Positions 25,649 to 33,794 of a DNA stretch of 64,000 nt are shown here, piece after piece. The stretch lies in the NCBI GenBank assembly GCA_963812505.1, contig CAWEVM010000012.1, positions 57,756 through 121,755 on the forward strand. The letters run 5' to 3'. A program made the position numbers and the translations under genes. This stretch comes from JAMXLO01 sp963812505 (GTDB lineage: Bacteria > Pseudomonadota > Alphaproteobacteria > Acetobacterales > Acetobacteraceae). A model generated the notes under the pieces. That model searched no databases. It saw only the letters and a program-made list of their open reading frames with translations, and was not told the origin of the DNA. Position 1 is the first letter of the stretch. The number at the start of each line of letters is the position of its first letter.

Positions 25649-26488
25649 ATGCTCGCAAGTCTGGTCATCGTCTTCCGAGAGGTCATCGAGGCCGGTCTCA
25701 TCGTCGGCATCGTGATGGCGGCAACGCGATCCGTGCCGCGTCGCGGCTGGTGGGTCGCCGGCGGTATTTTGGCCGGCACGGCAGGTGCGGGGCTGGTCGC
25801 GGGGTTCGCGAGCGAGCTTGGGGCGCTGTTCAACGGCTCCGGCGCGGAGCTGTTCAACGCCACAATCCTGTTGATCGCTGTGGGGATGCTCACTTGGCAC
25901 AACGGCTGGATGGCCAGCCACGGACGCGAGCTTGCACGAGAGGTGCGCGCCGTGGGGAGTGCGGTCGCGGCAGGCGAGCGGCCGCTGACCGCTGTTGCCG
26001 TGGTGGTCGCGGTCGCGGTGCTGCGGGAAGGCTCCGAGGTGGTGCTGTTCCTGTATGGTGTGTTTGCCGCCGGCGGTACCACGGTTTCAGGCATGATGGT
26101 CGGCGGCGCGCTCGGCGTCGCACTCGGCGCGGCGCTGTCGGCGCTGATCTATCTCGGCCTGCTGGCTGTGCCGGCGCATCGTCTGTTCGCGGTTACCACG
26201 GGACTGATCACGCTGCTCGCGGCCGGGCTGGCCGCGCAGGCCGTGTTCTTCCTGCAGCAGGCCGACTACCTGCAGGGCCTGGCAACGCCGGTGTGGGATA
26301 CGTCCTGGCTGCTTGGCGACGACAGCATTCCCGGGCGGCTGTTTCACACGCTGGTGGGCTATACCGCGACGCCGGATGCCGCGCAGCTGCTCGCTTATGC
26401 GCTGGTGATCGCGATGATGCTGACGACGATGCGGCTGGCGCGCGGCAGGACCGCGACCACGCACCGGGCTGCGCGTTCGGCGCACTGA
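25649..26488 (+). CDS. FTR1 family high-affinity iron permease
   Basis: 279-residue membrane protein of the FTR1/EfeU family. Two REXXE iron motifs are visible: REVIE at 10-14 and REGSE near 131, each inside a membrane helix, with seven hydrophobic segments in all. It imports iron, normally Fe3+ with help of EfeO/EfeB or a ferroxidase, but no such partner is adjacent. The 243-base gap upstream has an AATTG...CAATT dyad close to the start; a match to known iron boxes is not clear. MbfA, an iron exporter, lies at 58 kb. Confidence 0.92.
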   Translation: MLASLVIVFREVIEAGLIVGIVMAATRSVPRRGWWVAGGILAGTAGAGLVAGFASELGALFNGSGAELFNATILLIAVGMLTWHNGWMASHGRELAREVRAVGSAVAAGERPLTAVAVVVAVAVLREGSEVVLFLYGVFAAGGTTVSGMMVGGALGVALGAALSALIYLGLLAVPAHRLFAVTTGLITLLAAGLAAQAVFFLQQADYLQGLATPVWDTSWLLGDDSIPGRLFHTLVGYTATPDAAQLLAYALVIAMMLTTMRLARGRTATTHRAARSAH

Positions 26489-26510
26489 GTGCAGCCGTGG
26501 CGACCTTCGC

Positions 26511-26999
26511 ATGAAGGTCTATGAGGGCGGCCGCAGTCTCGACGGCGCGGTGGTGACGGTCGATGGCGCACCGCTAGACCCGCGTTTCGATATCCGCCGT
26601 TTCAGCCGGACAGGCTTCGAGTGGACCTATGAGGGCGACGGTCCACGGCAACTGGCGCTGGCGCTGCTGGCTGACCACCTCGGCGATCCGCAGCGCGCGC
26701 TGGCGCTGACCGAGGGCTTCATGCGCGACGTTGTGGCGAAGCTGGACAATGCGTGGCGGTTGACCAGCGACGATGTCGAGGCGGCTCTGCGGCCCCCTCC
26801 CCCCTCCCGCGAGGGGAGGGGAGCATTAGTTCCTAGTCGAACGCCAGGCCCATTGTCTCGGCTACCAGGGCGGGTCGCGACGATCCTTCCACCTCGATCT
26901 GGCTGTCGAAGGTCATGCGGACGCCGCCCTCGATGTCCTCGACGTTCTTCAGCGTCTGGTGTAGCCGCACACGCGATCCGGCCGGCACGGGCGCGGTGA
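26511..26999 (+). CDS. DUF6166 protein with repeat-derived C-terminal extension
   Basis: The first 95 residues (MKVYEGGRSLDGAVVTVDGA, TGFEWTYEGDGPRQLALALLADHLGD and a closing WRLTSDDVEAAL) match the small DUF6166 domain of unknown function. The natural end should come there. Instead the frame runs into GC hairpin repeat copy 3 and then about 60 residues antisense to the convergent MaoC gene (Arg/Ser/Pro-rich, low information). It therefore looks as if repeat insertion or deletion removed the original stop. It starts 22 bases after the FTR1 gene. Confidence 0.72.
   Translation: MKVYEGGRSLDGAVVTVDGAPLDPRFDIRRFSRTGFEWTYEGDGPRQLALALLADHLGDPQRALALTEGFMRDVVAKLDNAWRLTSDDVEAALRPPPPSREGRGALVPSRTPGPLSRLPGRVATILPPRSGCRRSCGRRPRCPRRSSASGVAAHAIRPARAR
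26793..26821. repeat. GC hairpin repeat, copy 3
   Basis: CCCCTCCC/GGGAGGGG stem with a GCGAG loop, lying inside the open frame of the DUF6166 gene and just before the stop of the convergent MaoC gene. Same element type as the copies at 7232 and 23972. Confidence 0.55.
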
Positions 27000-27288
27000 A
27001 GCGCACCTTGTTGGACCCGTAGTTGATGCCGCGCGAGCGCTTGCGGATGGTGTAGATGGCGTGCGACAGGCGCGGCAGCAGCGACAGCGTCAGATAGCCG
27101 TGTGCGATCGTCTTGCCACCAGGCATCTCGCGCTTCGCCCGGTCCACATCGACGTGGATCCACTGATGATCGCCGGTTGCCTCGGCGAACTTGTCGATCA
27201 TCACCTGATCGACCGTCACCCATTCACTGGTGCCGATCTTCTCACCGATGTGGGATTTCATATCGGCGGGCCTTTCCACCTCGAGCAT
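26833..27288 (-). CDS. MaoC family (R)-enoyl-CoA hydratase-like protein
   Basis: 151-residue hot-dog fold protein. The hydratase signature is FAEATGDHQWIHVD, with catalytic Asp and His, and the later GGKTIAHGYLTLSLLP is also characteristic. Such enzymes hydrate trans-2-enoyl-CoA to (R)-3-hydroxyacyl-CoA; many stand-alone members are NodN-like with unknown substrate. It is divergent from the fatty acid hydroxylase-like gene, with 76 bases between starts, suggesting a shared promoter region and a lipid-related job. Confidence 0.9.
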   Translation of the reverse strand: MLEVERPADMKSHIGEKIGTSEWVTVDQVMIDKFAEATGDHQWIHVDVDRAKREMPGGKTIAHGYLTLSLLPRLSHAIYTIRKRSRGINYGSNKVRFTAPVPAGSRVRLHQTLKNVEDIEGGVRMTFDSQIEVEGSSRPALVAETMGLAFD

Positions 27289-27364
27289 CGCGCGTCCTCC
27301 GTCCTGATGGCGGCGACTATGGCAGGACTTGTCGCGGCCTGGAATTCCGTCCTATCACTCGACG

Positions 27365-28144
27365 ATGGACAAGCCAAAGATGTCGCAGCGGCAGGCGGCA
27401 TTTCGCGCCGACTTCCGCACCCGAATTGCGCCGGCCTATTTCGGCTGGGCGCATGTGGCGCTGATCTACGCGCTGGGCTTCGCCGCGATCTGGTACTGCG
27501 CGCGGCAGATCGTCGCGCCGGCGTGGTACGAGTTCCTGGTGATCCCCGCCGCATTCTGCATCTCCAATGCATTCGAGTGGTGGATCCACCGCTATGTCAT
27601 GCACCGCCCGGTGAAGGGCTTCCTGGGTATCTACAAGCGACACACGCTGGCGCACCATCAGTTCTTCACCCATATCGAGCCGACCATCGACAACACGCGC
27701 GACTTCCGCATCGTGTTCTTCCCGCCCTATGCACTGGTCGCCTTCATGGCGCTGTCGCTGCCGCCCGCAGCGATACTGGGCCTGATCGGTCTGCCGAATG
27801 CCGGCTGGCTGCTGCTGATCACCAATGTCGCGCTGTATCTGAATTACGAGCTGTTCCACTACTGCTGCCACGTGAAGGACGACAGCATCGTGCGGCATAT
27901 CCCGCTGGTGAACTCGATCCGGCGCCATCACATCGCGCACCACAACACGGCGCTGATGATGGAGCGCAACTTCAACCTGACCTATCCGATCGCCGACTGG
28001 TTCTTCGGCACTTCCGACCTTGCCTGCGGACTGCTGCACCACGTGTTCAACGGCTACGACACGCGGTTCGTGCGACGTGATCTGAAGCGCGTGCGCAACA
28101 CCAGCGATGATCCGCGCGCCGGTCATGTGCAGGTCGCGGCGTAA
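27365..28144 (+). CDS. Sterol desaturase / fatty acid hydroxylase superfamily protein
   Basis: 259-residue membrane di-iron enzyme. Histidine boxes are WWIHRYVMH, RHTLAHHQFF, YELFHYCCH and RRHHIAHHN, the set expected for two iron ions, between four or five hydrophobic segments. Members hydroxylate or desaturate acyl chains, sterols or carotenoids using O2. The start is uncertain: a frame opens 12 codons earlier at 27329. Its stop overlaps the ATG of a 58-codon gene (TAATG), and two GMC oxidoreductases follow, which suggests hydroxylation followed by alcohol oxidation of a lipid. Confidence 0.9.
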   Translation: MDKPKMSQRQAAFRADFRTRIAPAYFGWAHVALIYALGFAAIWYCARQIVAPAWYEFLVIPAAFCISNAFEWWIHRYVMHRPVKGFLGIYKRHTLAHHQFFTHIEPTIDNTRDFRIVFFPPYALVAFMALSLPPAAILGLIGLPNAGWLLLITNVALYLNYELFHYCCHVKDDSIVRHIPLVNSIRRHHIAHHNTALMMERNFNLTYPIADWFFGTSDLACGLLHHVFNGYDTRFVRRDLKRVRNTSDDPRAGHVQVAA

Positions 28145-28320
28145 TGAGGATCAAGCAGGGCAAGGCGAGCCTGGTCGGAGGAGCCGCCGTCGGCATTGCC
28201 GTGCTTGTTCTGTGGACCGCGATCGCCCGTGAGCTCGCCGCAGATACCATCCCGATAGTCGTCGCCGGCGTGCTGGTTGCCGGCGCCATTGCCACGTGGA
28301 TCAGAGTCGCCGATCTTTGA
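28144..28320 (+). CDS. 58-residue membrane protein, unknown function
   Basis: A very small gene whose ATG overlaps the stop of the hydroxylase gene (TAATG), so it is probably translated by re-initiation. The product has a short basic start (MRIKQGKAS), two hydrophobic helices (LVGGAAVGIAVLVLWTAIA and IPIVVAGVLVAGAIATWI) and a polar turn between them. No family recognised. It ends 25 bases before the first GMC oxidoreductase. Position and coupling argue that it is real and helps the neighbouring membrane enzyme, but this is inference. Confidence 0.55.
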   Translation: MRIKQGKASLVGGAAVGIAVLVLWTAIARELAADTIPIVVAGVLVAGAIATWIRVADL

Positions 28321-28345
28321 CGGTCTGAATTCACGCGGGGTGGGA

Positions 28346-30001
28346 ATGGCCGACGAAGCGGACACCTATGACTTCATCGTCACTGGCGCGGGAAGTGCCG
28401 GCTGTGTGATTGCAGCGCGTCTGTCAGAGTCTGGCCGTCACCGCGTGCTGTTGCTGGAAGCTGGTCCACCCGACCGCAATCCGTGGATCCATATCCCGCT
28501 TGGGTTCGCCAAGACGTATGTCAATCCGGCGGTGAACTGGAAGTTCGAGACAGTGCCGCAGCCGCAGCTCGCCAACCGCCGCCTTTATTTGCCTCGCGGC
28601 AAGACGCTCGGCGGCTCCAGCTCTATCAACGGCATGGTATATATGCGCGGCCATCACGCCGACTACGATGAATGGCGGCAGCGCGGCTGTGAGGGGTGGG
28701 ATTGGGATTCCGTTCTGCCGTACTTCAAGAAGGCCGAGAACCAGACCAACGGCGCCGATGAGTTCCACGGCGTCGGTGGACCACTCAATGTGTCGGATCA
28801 ACCTGGACGCTTCGAGCTTGCCGATGCAGTGATGGAGGCGTGCGTGCAGGCGGGCATTCCGCGCAATCCCGACTTCAACGGCGCCCAACAGGAGGGTTGC
28901 GGCTACTACCAGACCACCACCAGCAACCGGCGCCGCTGGAGCACGGCAAAGGCGTATCTGCATCCCGCACGGCAGCGCGCCAATCTGGTGGTACAGACCG
29001 GGGCGCATGCCACGCGCGTGCTGATCGAGAACAACCGTGCGGTCGGCGTCGAGTACCACACCGCGTCGGGGCGCCGCATCGCCCGTGCACGAGGCGAGGT
29101 CATCGTGTCGGGTGGTGCCTACGGTTCACCACAGCTTCTGCTGCTGTCGGGTGTTGGTCCGGCGCAGCATCTGCAGGACATCGGTGTCAGCGTGGTACGC
29201 GACATGCCGGCAGTCGGCTCCAACCTGCACGACCATTTCAACTCCTATGTAAGCTGGCGGTGCAGCAAGGCGATCACGCTGAACGACCTGGACCGCAGTC
29301 CGCTGCGCAAACTCACGGCCGGCGCGCGTTATGCACTATTCCGCTCCGGCCCGATGGCCAGCAACGGCATCCACTGTGGATTGTTCACCCGCTCCGATCC
29401 GCGCCTGGAGCGGCCCGACGTGCAGATCAATGTGTTCGAGTGGAGCACGCTCCAACGCGACAAGGAACGCGTCCTGCCGCATCCGTTTCCCGGCTTCACG
29501 CTGAGCCCCGTGCATCTGCGTCCCGATGGCCGTGGCACAGTGCGCCTGGCGAGCGCCGATCCGCTGGCACCGCCCGCGGTGCTGTTCGACTATCTGCGCA
29601 CCGACTACGACATGCAGGCGGTAATCTTCGGCATCCGGCTTTCCCGGAAGATTGCCGAGCAGCCGGCGCTCAGGCCGTACATCGTGCATGAACTCCAGCC
29701 GGGACCGTCGATAACGGAAGACGCTGAACTCGCGCACTACATTCGCCAGAGCGGCGTTTCCAATCAGCATCCCACGAGTTCATGCGCGATGGGCCAGGGG
29801 CCGAACACGGTCGTCGATCCGCGCTTGCGCGTGCAAGGGATCGACGGGCTGCGCGTAGCGGACGCATCGATCATGCCGGTGGCGGTGGGCGGGAACACCA
29901 ATGCGCCGACCATCATGATCGGCGAGAAAGCGTCCGCGATGATCCTTGAAGACGCGATGGCGAAACCGACGCGTGCAATGCCGCACCGTGCGGCCGCCTG
30001 A
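28346..30001 (+). CDS. GMC family FAD-dependent alcohol oxidoreductase 1
   Basis: 551 residues of the choline dehydrogenase/AlkJ group. The FAD fold is IVTGAGSAGCVIAARL at the N-terminus with LLLEAG; PRGKTLGGSSSINGMVYMRG is GMC signature 1; GGAYGSPQLLLLSGVGP is signature 2; and the catalytic histidine lies in VSNQHPTSSCAMG near the C-terminus. These enzymes oxidise alcohols to aldehydes at the membrane or in the cytoplasm. The ATG has a GGGGTGGG site; the frame extends 23 codons upstream into the small gene. It is followed after 10 bases by a close paralogue. Confidence 0.94.
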   Translation: MADEADTYDFIVTGAGSAGCVIAARLSESGRHRVLLLEAGPPDRNPWIHIPLGFAKTYVNPAVNWKFETVPQPQLANRRLYLPRGKTLGGSSSINGMVYMRGHHADYDEWRQRGCEGWDWDSVLPYFKKAENQTNGADEFHGVGGPLNVSDQPGRFELADAVMEACVQAGIPRNPDFNGAQQEGCGYYQTTTSNRRRWSTAKAYLHPARQRANLVVQTGAHATRVLIENNRAVGVEYHTASGRRIARARGEVIVSGGAYGSPQLLLLSGVGPAQHLQDIGVSVVRDMPAVGSNLHDHFNSYVSWRCSKAITLNDLDRSPLRKLTAGARYALFRSGPMASNGIHCGLFTRSDPRLERPDVQINVFEWSTLQRDKERVLPHPFPGFTLSPVHLRPDGRGTVRLASADPLAPPAVLFDYLRTDYDMQAVIFGIRLSRKIAEQPALRPYIVHELQPGPSITEDAELAHYIRQSGVSNQHPTSSCAMGQGPNTVVDPRLRVQGIDGLRVADASIMPVAVGGNTNAPTIMIGEKASAMILEDAMAKPTRAMPHRAAA

Positions 30002-30011
30002 GGGGTAAGGA

Positions 30012-31652
30012 ATGCCGAACGACGCCGACACGTACGACTACATCGTCACCGGAGCCGGGTCAGCGGGGTGCGTGCTGGCCTCGCGGCTGTCGGAGTCCGG
30101 CCGTTATCGCGTGCTGCTGCTCGAAGCCGGTGGCAAGGACAGCAATCCCTGGATCCACGTTCCACTCGGCTATGCGCGGACATTCTGCGACCCGCGGGTC
30201 AATTGGATGTTCGACAGCGAGCCGGAACCCAACCTCAACAACCGCGTGATGTATCAGCCGCGTGGCAAGGTGCTGGGCGGCACCAGCTCGATCAACGGCA
30301 TGATCTACATGCGCGGCAATCACGCCGACTACGACGAGTGGCGCCAGCGCGGCTGCGAGGGATGGGATTTCGATTCCGTCCTGCCGTATTTCCGCAAGGC
30401 CGAGAACAATGAACGTGGCGAGAGTGAATTCCACGGCGCAGGCGGTCCGCTGCGGGTATCCAACCAGCCCTACGAGTGGGAGATCGGCAAACTGCTGCTG
30501 CAGGCCTGCATCGAAGCCGGCATTCCGCGCAATCCTGATTTCAACGGCGCACAGCAGGAAGGCTGTGGCTACTACCAGACGACGACAAACAATCGCCGTC
30601 GATGGAGCACCGCCGCCGCCTATCTTCGTCCGGCTCGCAAGCGCGCGAACCTGATCGTGCAGACCAATGCGCACGCGACGCGTGTGCTGGTCGAAAAGGG
30701 CCGTGCGGTGGGAGTCGAATTCCGTACACCCGGCGGCCTGAAGACGGCGCGGGCGCGTGGCGAAGTGATCGTTTCCGGCGGCGCCTATGGTTCGCCGCAA
30801 CTCTTGCTTCTGTCGGGCATCGGACCGGCGCAGCATCTGCAGGACATGGGTATCCAGGTGCTGCACGACCTGCCTGGTGTCGGCTCCAACCTGCACGACC
30901 ATTTTAATACTTACTGTGCCTGGCGTATCTCCCGGTCGCTGTCGCTCAATGTGCTGCATCACAGCATCCCGCATCAGCTCTTTGCCGGTGCGAAATACCT
31001 GTTCTGGCGCGGCGGTCCGATGTCGGGCAACGGGCTTTATGTGGGCGCGCTGGTACGCAGCGATCCGGCGCTGGAGCGGCCGGATCTGCAGATGAACATT
31101 TCTGCCTGGAGCACGATCGATCGCACGCGCGACGGTATCATCTCGCATCCGTTCCCGGCATTTGCCATCAGTCCGGTCCACCTTCGACCGGAAGGGCGTG
31201 GCACCGTTCGACTGAAGAGTCCGGACCCGTTGGCACCACCGGAGATTCGCTTCAACTTCCTGCGCAGCGATTACGACATGCAGGCGGTCATCACCGGCAT
31301 TCGCGTGGCACGCAAGATTGCCAGCCAGCAGGCGCTGAAGGGGCTCGTGGTCGAGGAGGTCTTGCCGGGACCTGCGGTGATGACCGACAAACAGCTTGCC
31401 GATGAGGTGCGGCTGCGAGGCGTGTCCAACCTGCATCCGGTGGGGAGCTGCGGCATGGGGCATGGCCCGAACGCTGTGGTCGATCCGCGGCTGCGCGTGC
31501 ACGGTATCGGCGGACTGCGTGTGGTGGACGCGTCGATCATGCCATCGATCATCGCCGGCAACACCAACGCGCCGACCATCATGATCGGCGAGAAGGCGTC
31601 GGACATGATCCTGGAGGACGCGCGGGCCGGGTCATTGCGCCACGCCGCGTGA
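30012..31652 (+). CDS. GMC family FAD-dependent alcohol oxidoreductase 2
   Basis: 546 residues, a tandem paralogue of the preceding gene with long nearly identical stretches (for example RNPDFNGAQQEGCGYYQTTT). FAD motif IVTGAGSAGCVLASRL, signature 1 PRGKVLGGTSSINGMIYMRG, signature 2 GGAYGSPQLLLLSGIGP, and histidine motif VSNLHPVGSCGMG are all present. Divergence is greatest in the middle, where the substrate domain lies, which suggests the two copies handle different alcohols. It ends the rightward run that starts with the hydroxylase. Confidence 0.94.
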   Translation: MPNDADTYDYIVTGAGSAGCVLASRLSESGRYRVLLLEAGGKDSNPWIHVPLGYARTFCDPRVNWMFDSEPEPNLNNRVMYQPRGKVLGGTSSINGMIYMRGNHADYDEWRQRGCEGWDFDSVLPYFRKAENNERGESEFHGAGGPLRVSNQPYEWEIGKLLLQACIEAGIPRNPDFNGAQQEGCGYYQTTTNNRRRWSTAAAYLRPARKRANLIVQTNAHATRVLVEKGRAVGVEFRTPGGLKTARARGEVIVSGGAYGSPQLLLLSGIGPAQHLQDMGIQVLHDLPGVGSNLHDHFNTYCAWRISRSLSLNVLHHSIPHQLFAGAKYLFWRGGPMSGNGLYVGALVRSDPALERPDLQMNISAWSTIDRTRDGIISHPFPAFAISPVHLRPEGRGTVRLKSPDPLAPPEIRFNFLRSDYDMQAVITGIRVARKIASQQALKGLVVEEVLPGPAVMTDKQLADEVRLRGVSNLHPVGSCGMGHGPNAVVDPRLRVHGIGGLRVVDASIMPSIIAGNTNAPTIMIGEKASDMILEDARAGSLRHAA

Positions 31653-31655
31653 CGG

Positions 31656-33794
31656 TCACCATTCGGGAACCGGCTCGGGCAGCACCTGCAGGCTGCCGAG
31701 TCGCTCGAGCAGCTCTGGGATATCGACGGCACGCAGTGGTTCGCTGAAGAGGTAGCCCTGCAGTTCGGTACACGCTTCGCGCGTGAGCAGTGCCGCCTGT
31801 TCCTCCTTTTCGACGCCTTCCGCAACAACCGTCATGCCCAGACTGTTGCTCAAGCCGATCACGGCCCGCACGATAGCAATAGATTCGAGATTCTCCGGCA
31901 GGTCACGAACGAAGGACTGATCGATCTTGATTTTGTCGAACGGGAAGCTGCGCAGATAGCTCATCGATGAATAGCCGGTGCCGAAGTCGTCCATTGAAAT
32001 ACGGACGCCGAGTGCCCGCAGCCGATGCAAAACTGCCAGAGTGGCTTCGCTCTCCTGCAGCAACACCGTTTCGGTGATCTCCAGTTCGAGCTGGCGAACC
32101 GGGAGACGGGTCAGCTCGAGTGCGTCCTTGACGGTTTCGACGAGATTCCGGTCCCTGAACTGCACCGATGACAGATTGACCGCGACCTTGATGTTAACCG
32201 GCCACTCGATCGCGTCGAGGCAGGCCTGCCGTAGAATCCACTGTCCCAATGGCACGATCAATCCGGTTTCTTCAGCGATCGGTATGAAAACACCGGGGCC
32301 CACAAGACCCTGGCTTGGGTGATTCCAGCGGATCAATGCCTCGAACCCGCTCACCGCCCGTGTACCCACGTGAACCAGCGGCTGATAATAGAGCTCGAAC
32401 TGGTTCTCGATGATTGCCCTGCGCATGTCCAGTTCGAGTGTGCGTCGCATCTGCAGTTCGGCGTCCATGACCTGCTCGAAGAAGCAGTAGGTGCCGCGAC
32501 CGTTGAGCTTCGCGCGGTACAGCGCCATGTCGGCATTCTTGAGCAACCTGTCCGGATATTCGCCGTCGCCAGGAGCGAAGGCGATGCCGATGCTGGTGCT
32601 GGCATTGAGCTGGTTGGCATTCACCTCGTACGGCAACCCGACGATCTCGATGATGCGCTGAGCGAGCTGCTGCGCGCCATCCGCGTGGTCGATGCCCGGC
32701 AGAAGTATCGCAAACTCATCGCCGCCGAGACGTGCCACCGTGTCGCCTTGGCGGATGCAATCCTCCAGCCTTTCGGCGACGAGTTTCAGCAACCCGTCGC
32801 CCACCGGATGACCGAGTGTGTCGTTGACTTCCTTGAAGTGGTCGAGATCCAGGAAGAACAGGGCGAACCTGCTGCCGCGATCAAGCATCTTCAATTGTTC
32901 GAACACGCGTTCACGGAACAGGATTCGATTGGGCAGACCGGTGAGGGAATCGTGGTGTGCGAGAAACGTGACCTGCGCGATGCTGGCCTGGAACGCCGCG
33001 AGGGAGTCGACGATTGCGCCGAGTTCGTCCGCGCGAGCCAGAGTGGTGACATCGAGGGACTGATCGCCCCTTGCCACGGACAGCGTTGCCTGCGCGATCA
33101 GCCGCACTGAACGCACGGTTGCGCCCGTCAGCATGATCGCGACGGCAAACAGCAGAAGTGACACGACTGCTGCCACCACACCCACAGTGACCAACGCGCG
33201 ATCCGCCATGGTTGCGGATGCCTGGGCGCGTGTACCCGCTTCGCGCTCTACCTGCCGCCTCATCGTCTCCAGAGCCGCAAGGGAGTTGCGGGCGATGCCG
33301 TCGAACGGTTTGATAAGCTCGACCGCACTCGGGAAGTCGATGGCGAGCATCGATCCGACCACCGCTATCGCGTCATGATAAAGTCGGATATCGGCAATCA
33401 GCCGTGTCAGCTCGGTACGCTCGTCTGGGCCAGCGCTGGAGGCGGCGTAGGTGGTCAGCTCCGTGATCAGAACTCGGGTCTGCTCGACCAGATCGGCCGC
33501 CTCGCGATCGACGGCCAGGTCCGGATCATGCGCGGCCTGCAGTGTGGTCAGTCGGTACACGCGGCCGTTGATCTGCTGTAGAAGTGTCGCACTGGATGCG
33601 AGCTGGCCGGCGCGCGTGAGGTCCTGATTGACGACTGTGCGGATCAGGCGGACCTGACCGAATGTGGCATTGATGTCGTGCGCGGCGAGGCCGATCAGCG
33701 CGAGCATGGCAACGGCAGGGCAGATACCCATTTTCAGCGCGAAGGGCCAGTCGGCGACCCGCATGATGGCTGCCAGGCGCAAAATTCGCTGCAT
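31656..33794 (-). CDS. Membrane GGDEF-EAL c-di-GMP protein with periplasmic sensor
   Basis: 712 residues. Two membrane helices (about 15-38 and 198-225) flank a helical periplasmic sensor region; a HAMP linker and then GGDEF (about 275-430) and EAL (about 445-700) domains follow. The GGDEF motif is intact in ARLGGDEFAILL, and the inhibitory I-site RQGD sits five residues before it. The EAL domain keeps EALIRW, DDFGTGYSS, IKIDQSF and AEGVEKEEQ, so both synthesis and breakdown of c-di-GMP look possible. The ATG overlaps the stop of the TonB receptor gene (ATGA). The upstream YfiR-like protein suggests control by a periplasmic inhibitor, as in YfiBNR. Confidence 0.93.
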   Translation of the reverse strand: MQRILRLAAIMRVADWPFALKMGICPAVAMLALIGLAAHDINATFGQVRLIRTVVNQDLTRAGQLASSATLLQQINGRVYRLTTLQAAHDPDLAVDREAADLVEQTRVLITELTTYAASSAGPDERTELTRLIADIRLYHDAIAVVGSMLAIDFPSAVELIKPFDGIARNSLAALETMRRQVEREAGTRAQASATMADRALVTVGVVAAVVSLLLFAVAIMLTGATVRSVRLIAQATLSVARGDQSLDVTTLARADELGAIVDSLAAFQASIAQVTFLAHHDSLTGLPNRILFRERVFEQLKMLDRGSRFALFFLDLDHFKEVNDTLGHPVGDGLLKLVAERLEDCIRQGDTVARLGGDEFAILLPGIDHADGAQQLAQRIIEIVGLPYEVNANQLNASTSIGIAFAPGDGEYPDRLLKNADMALYRAKLNGRGTYCFFEQVMDAELQMRRTLELDMRRAIIENQFELYYQPLVHVGTRAVSGFEALIRWNHPSQGLVGPGVFIPIAEETGLIVPLGQWILRQACLDAIEWPVNIKVAVNLSSVQFRDRNLVETVKDALELTRLPVRQLELEITETVLLQESEATLAVLHRLRALGVRISMDDFGTGYSSMSYLRSFPFDKIKIDQSFVRDLPENLESIAIVRAVIGLSNSLGMTVVAEGVEKEEQAALLTREACTELQGYLFSEPLRAVDIPELLERLGSLQVLPEPVPEW

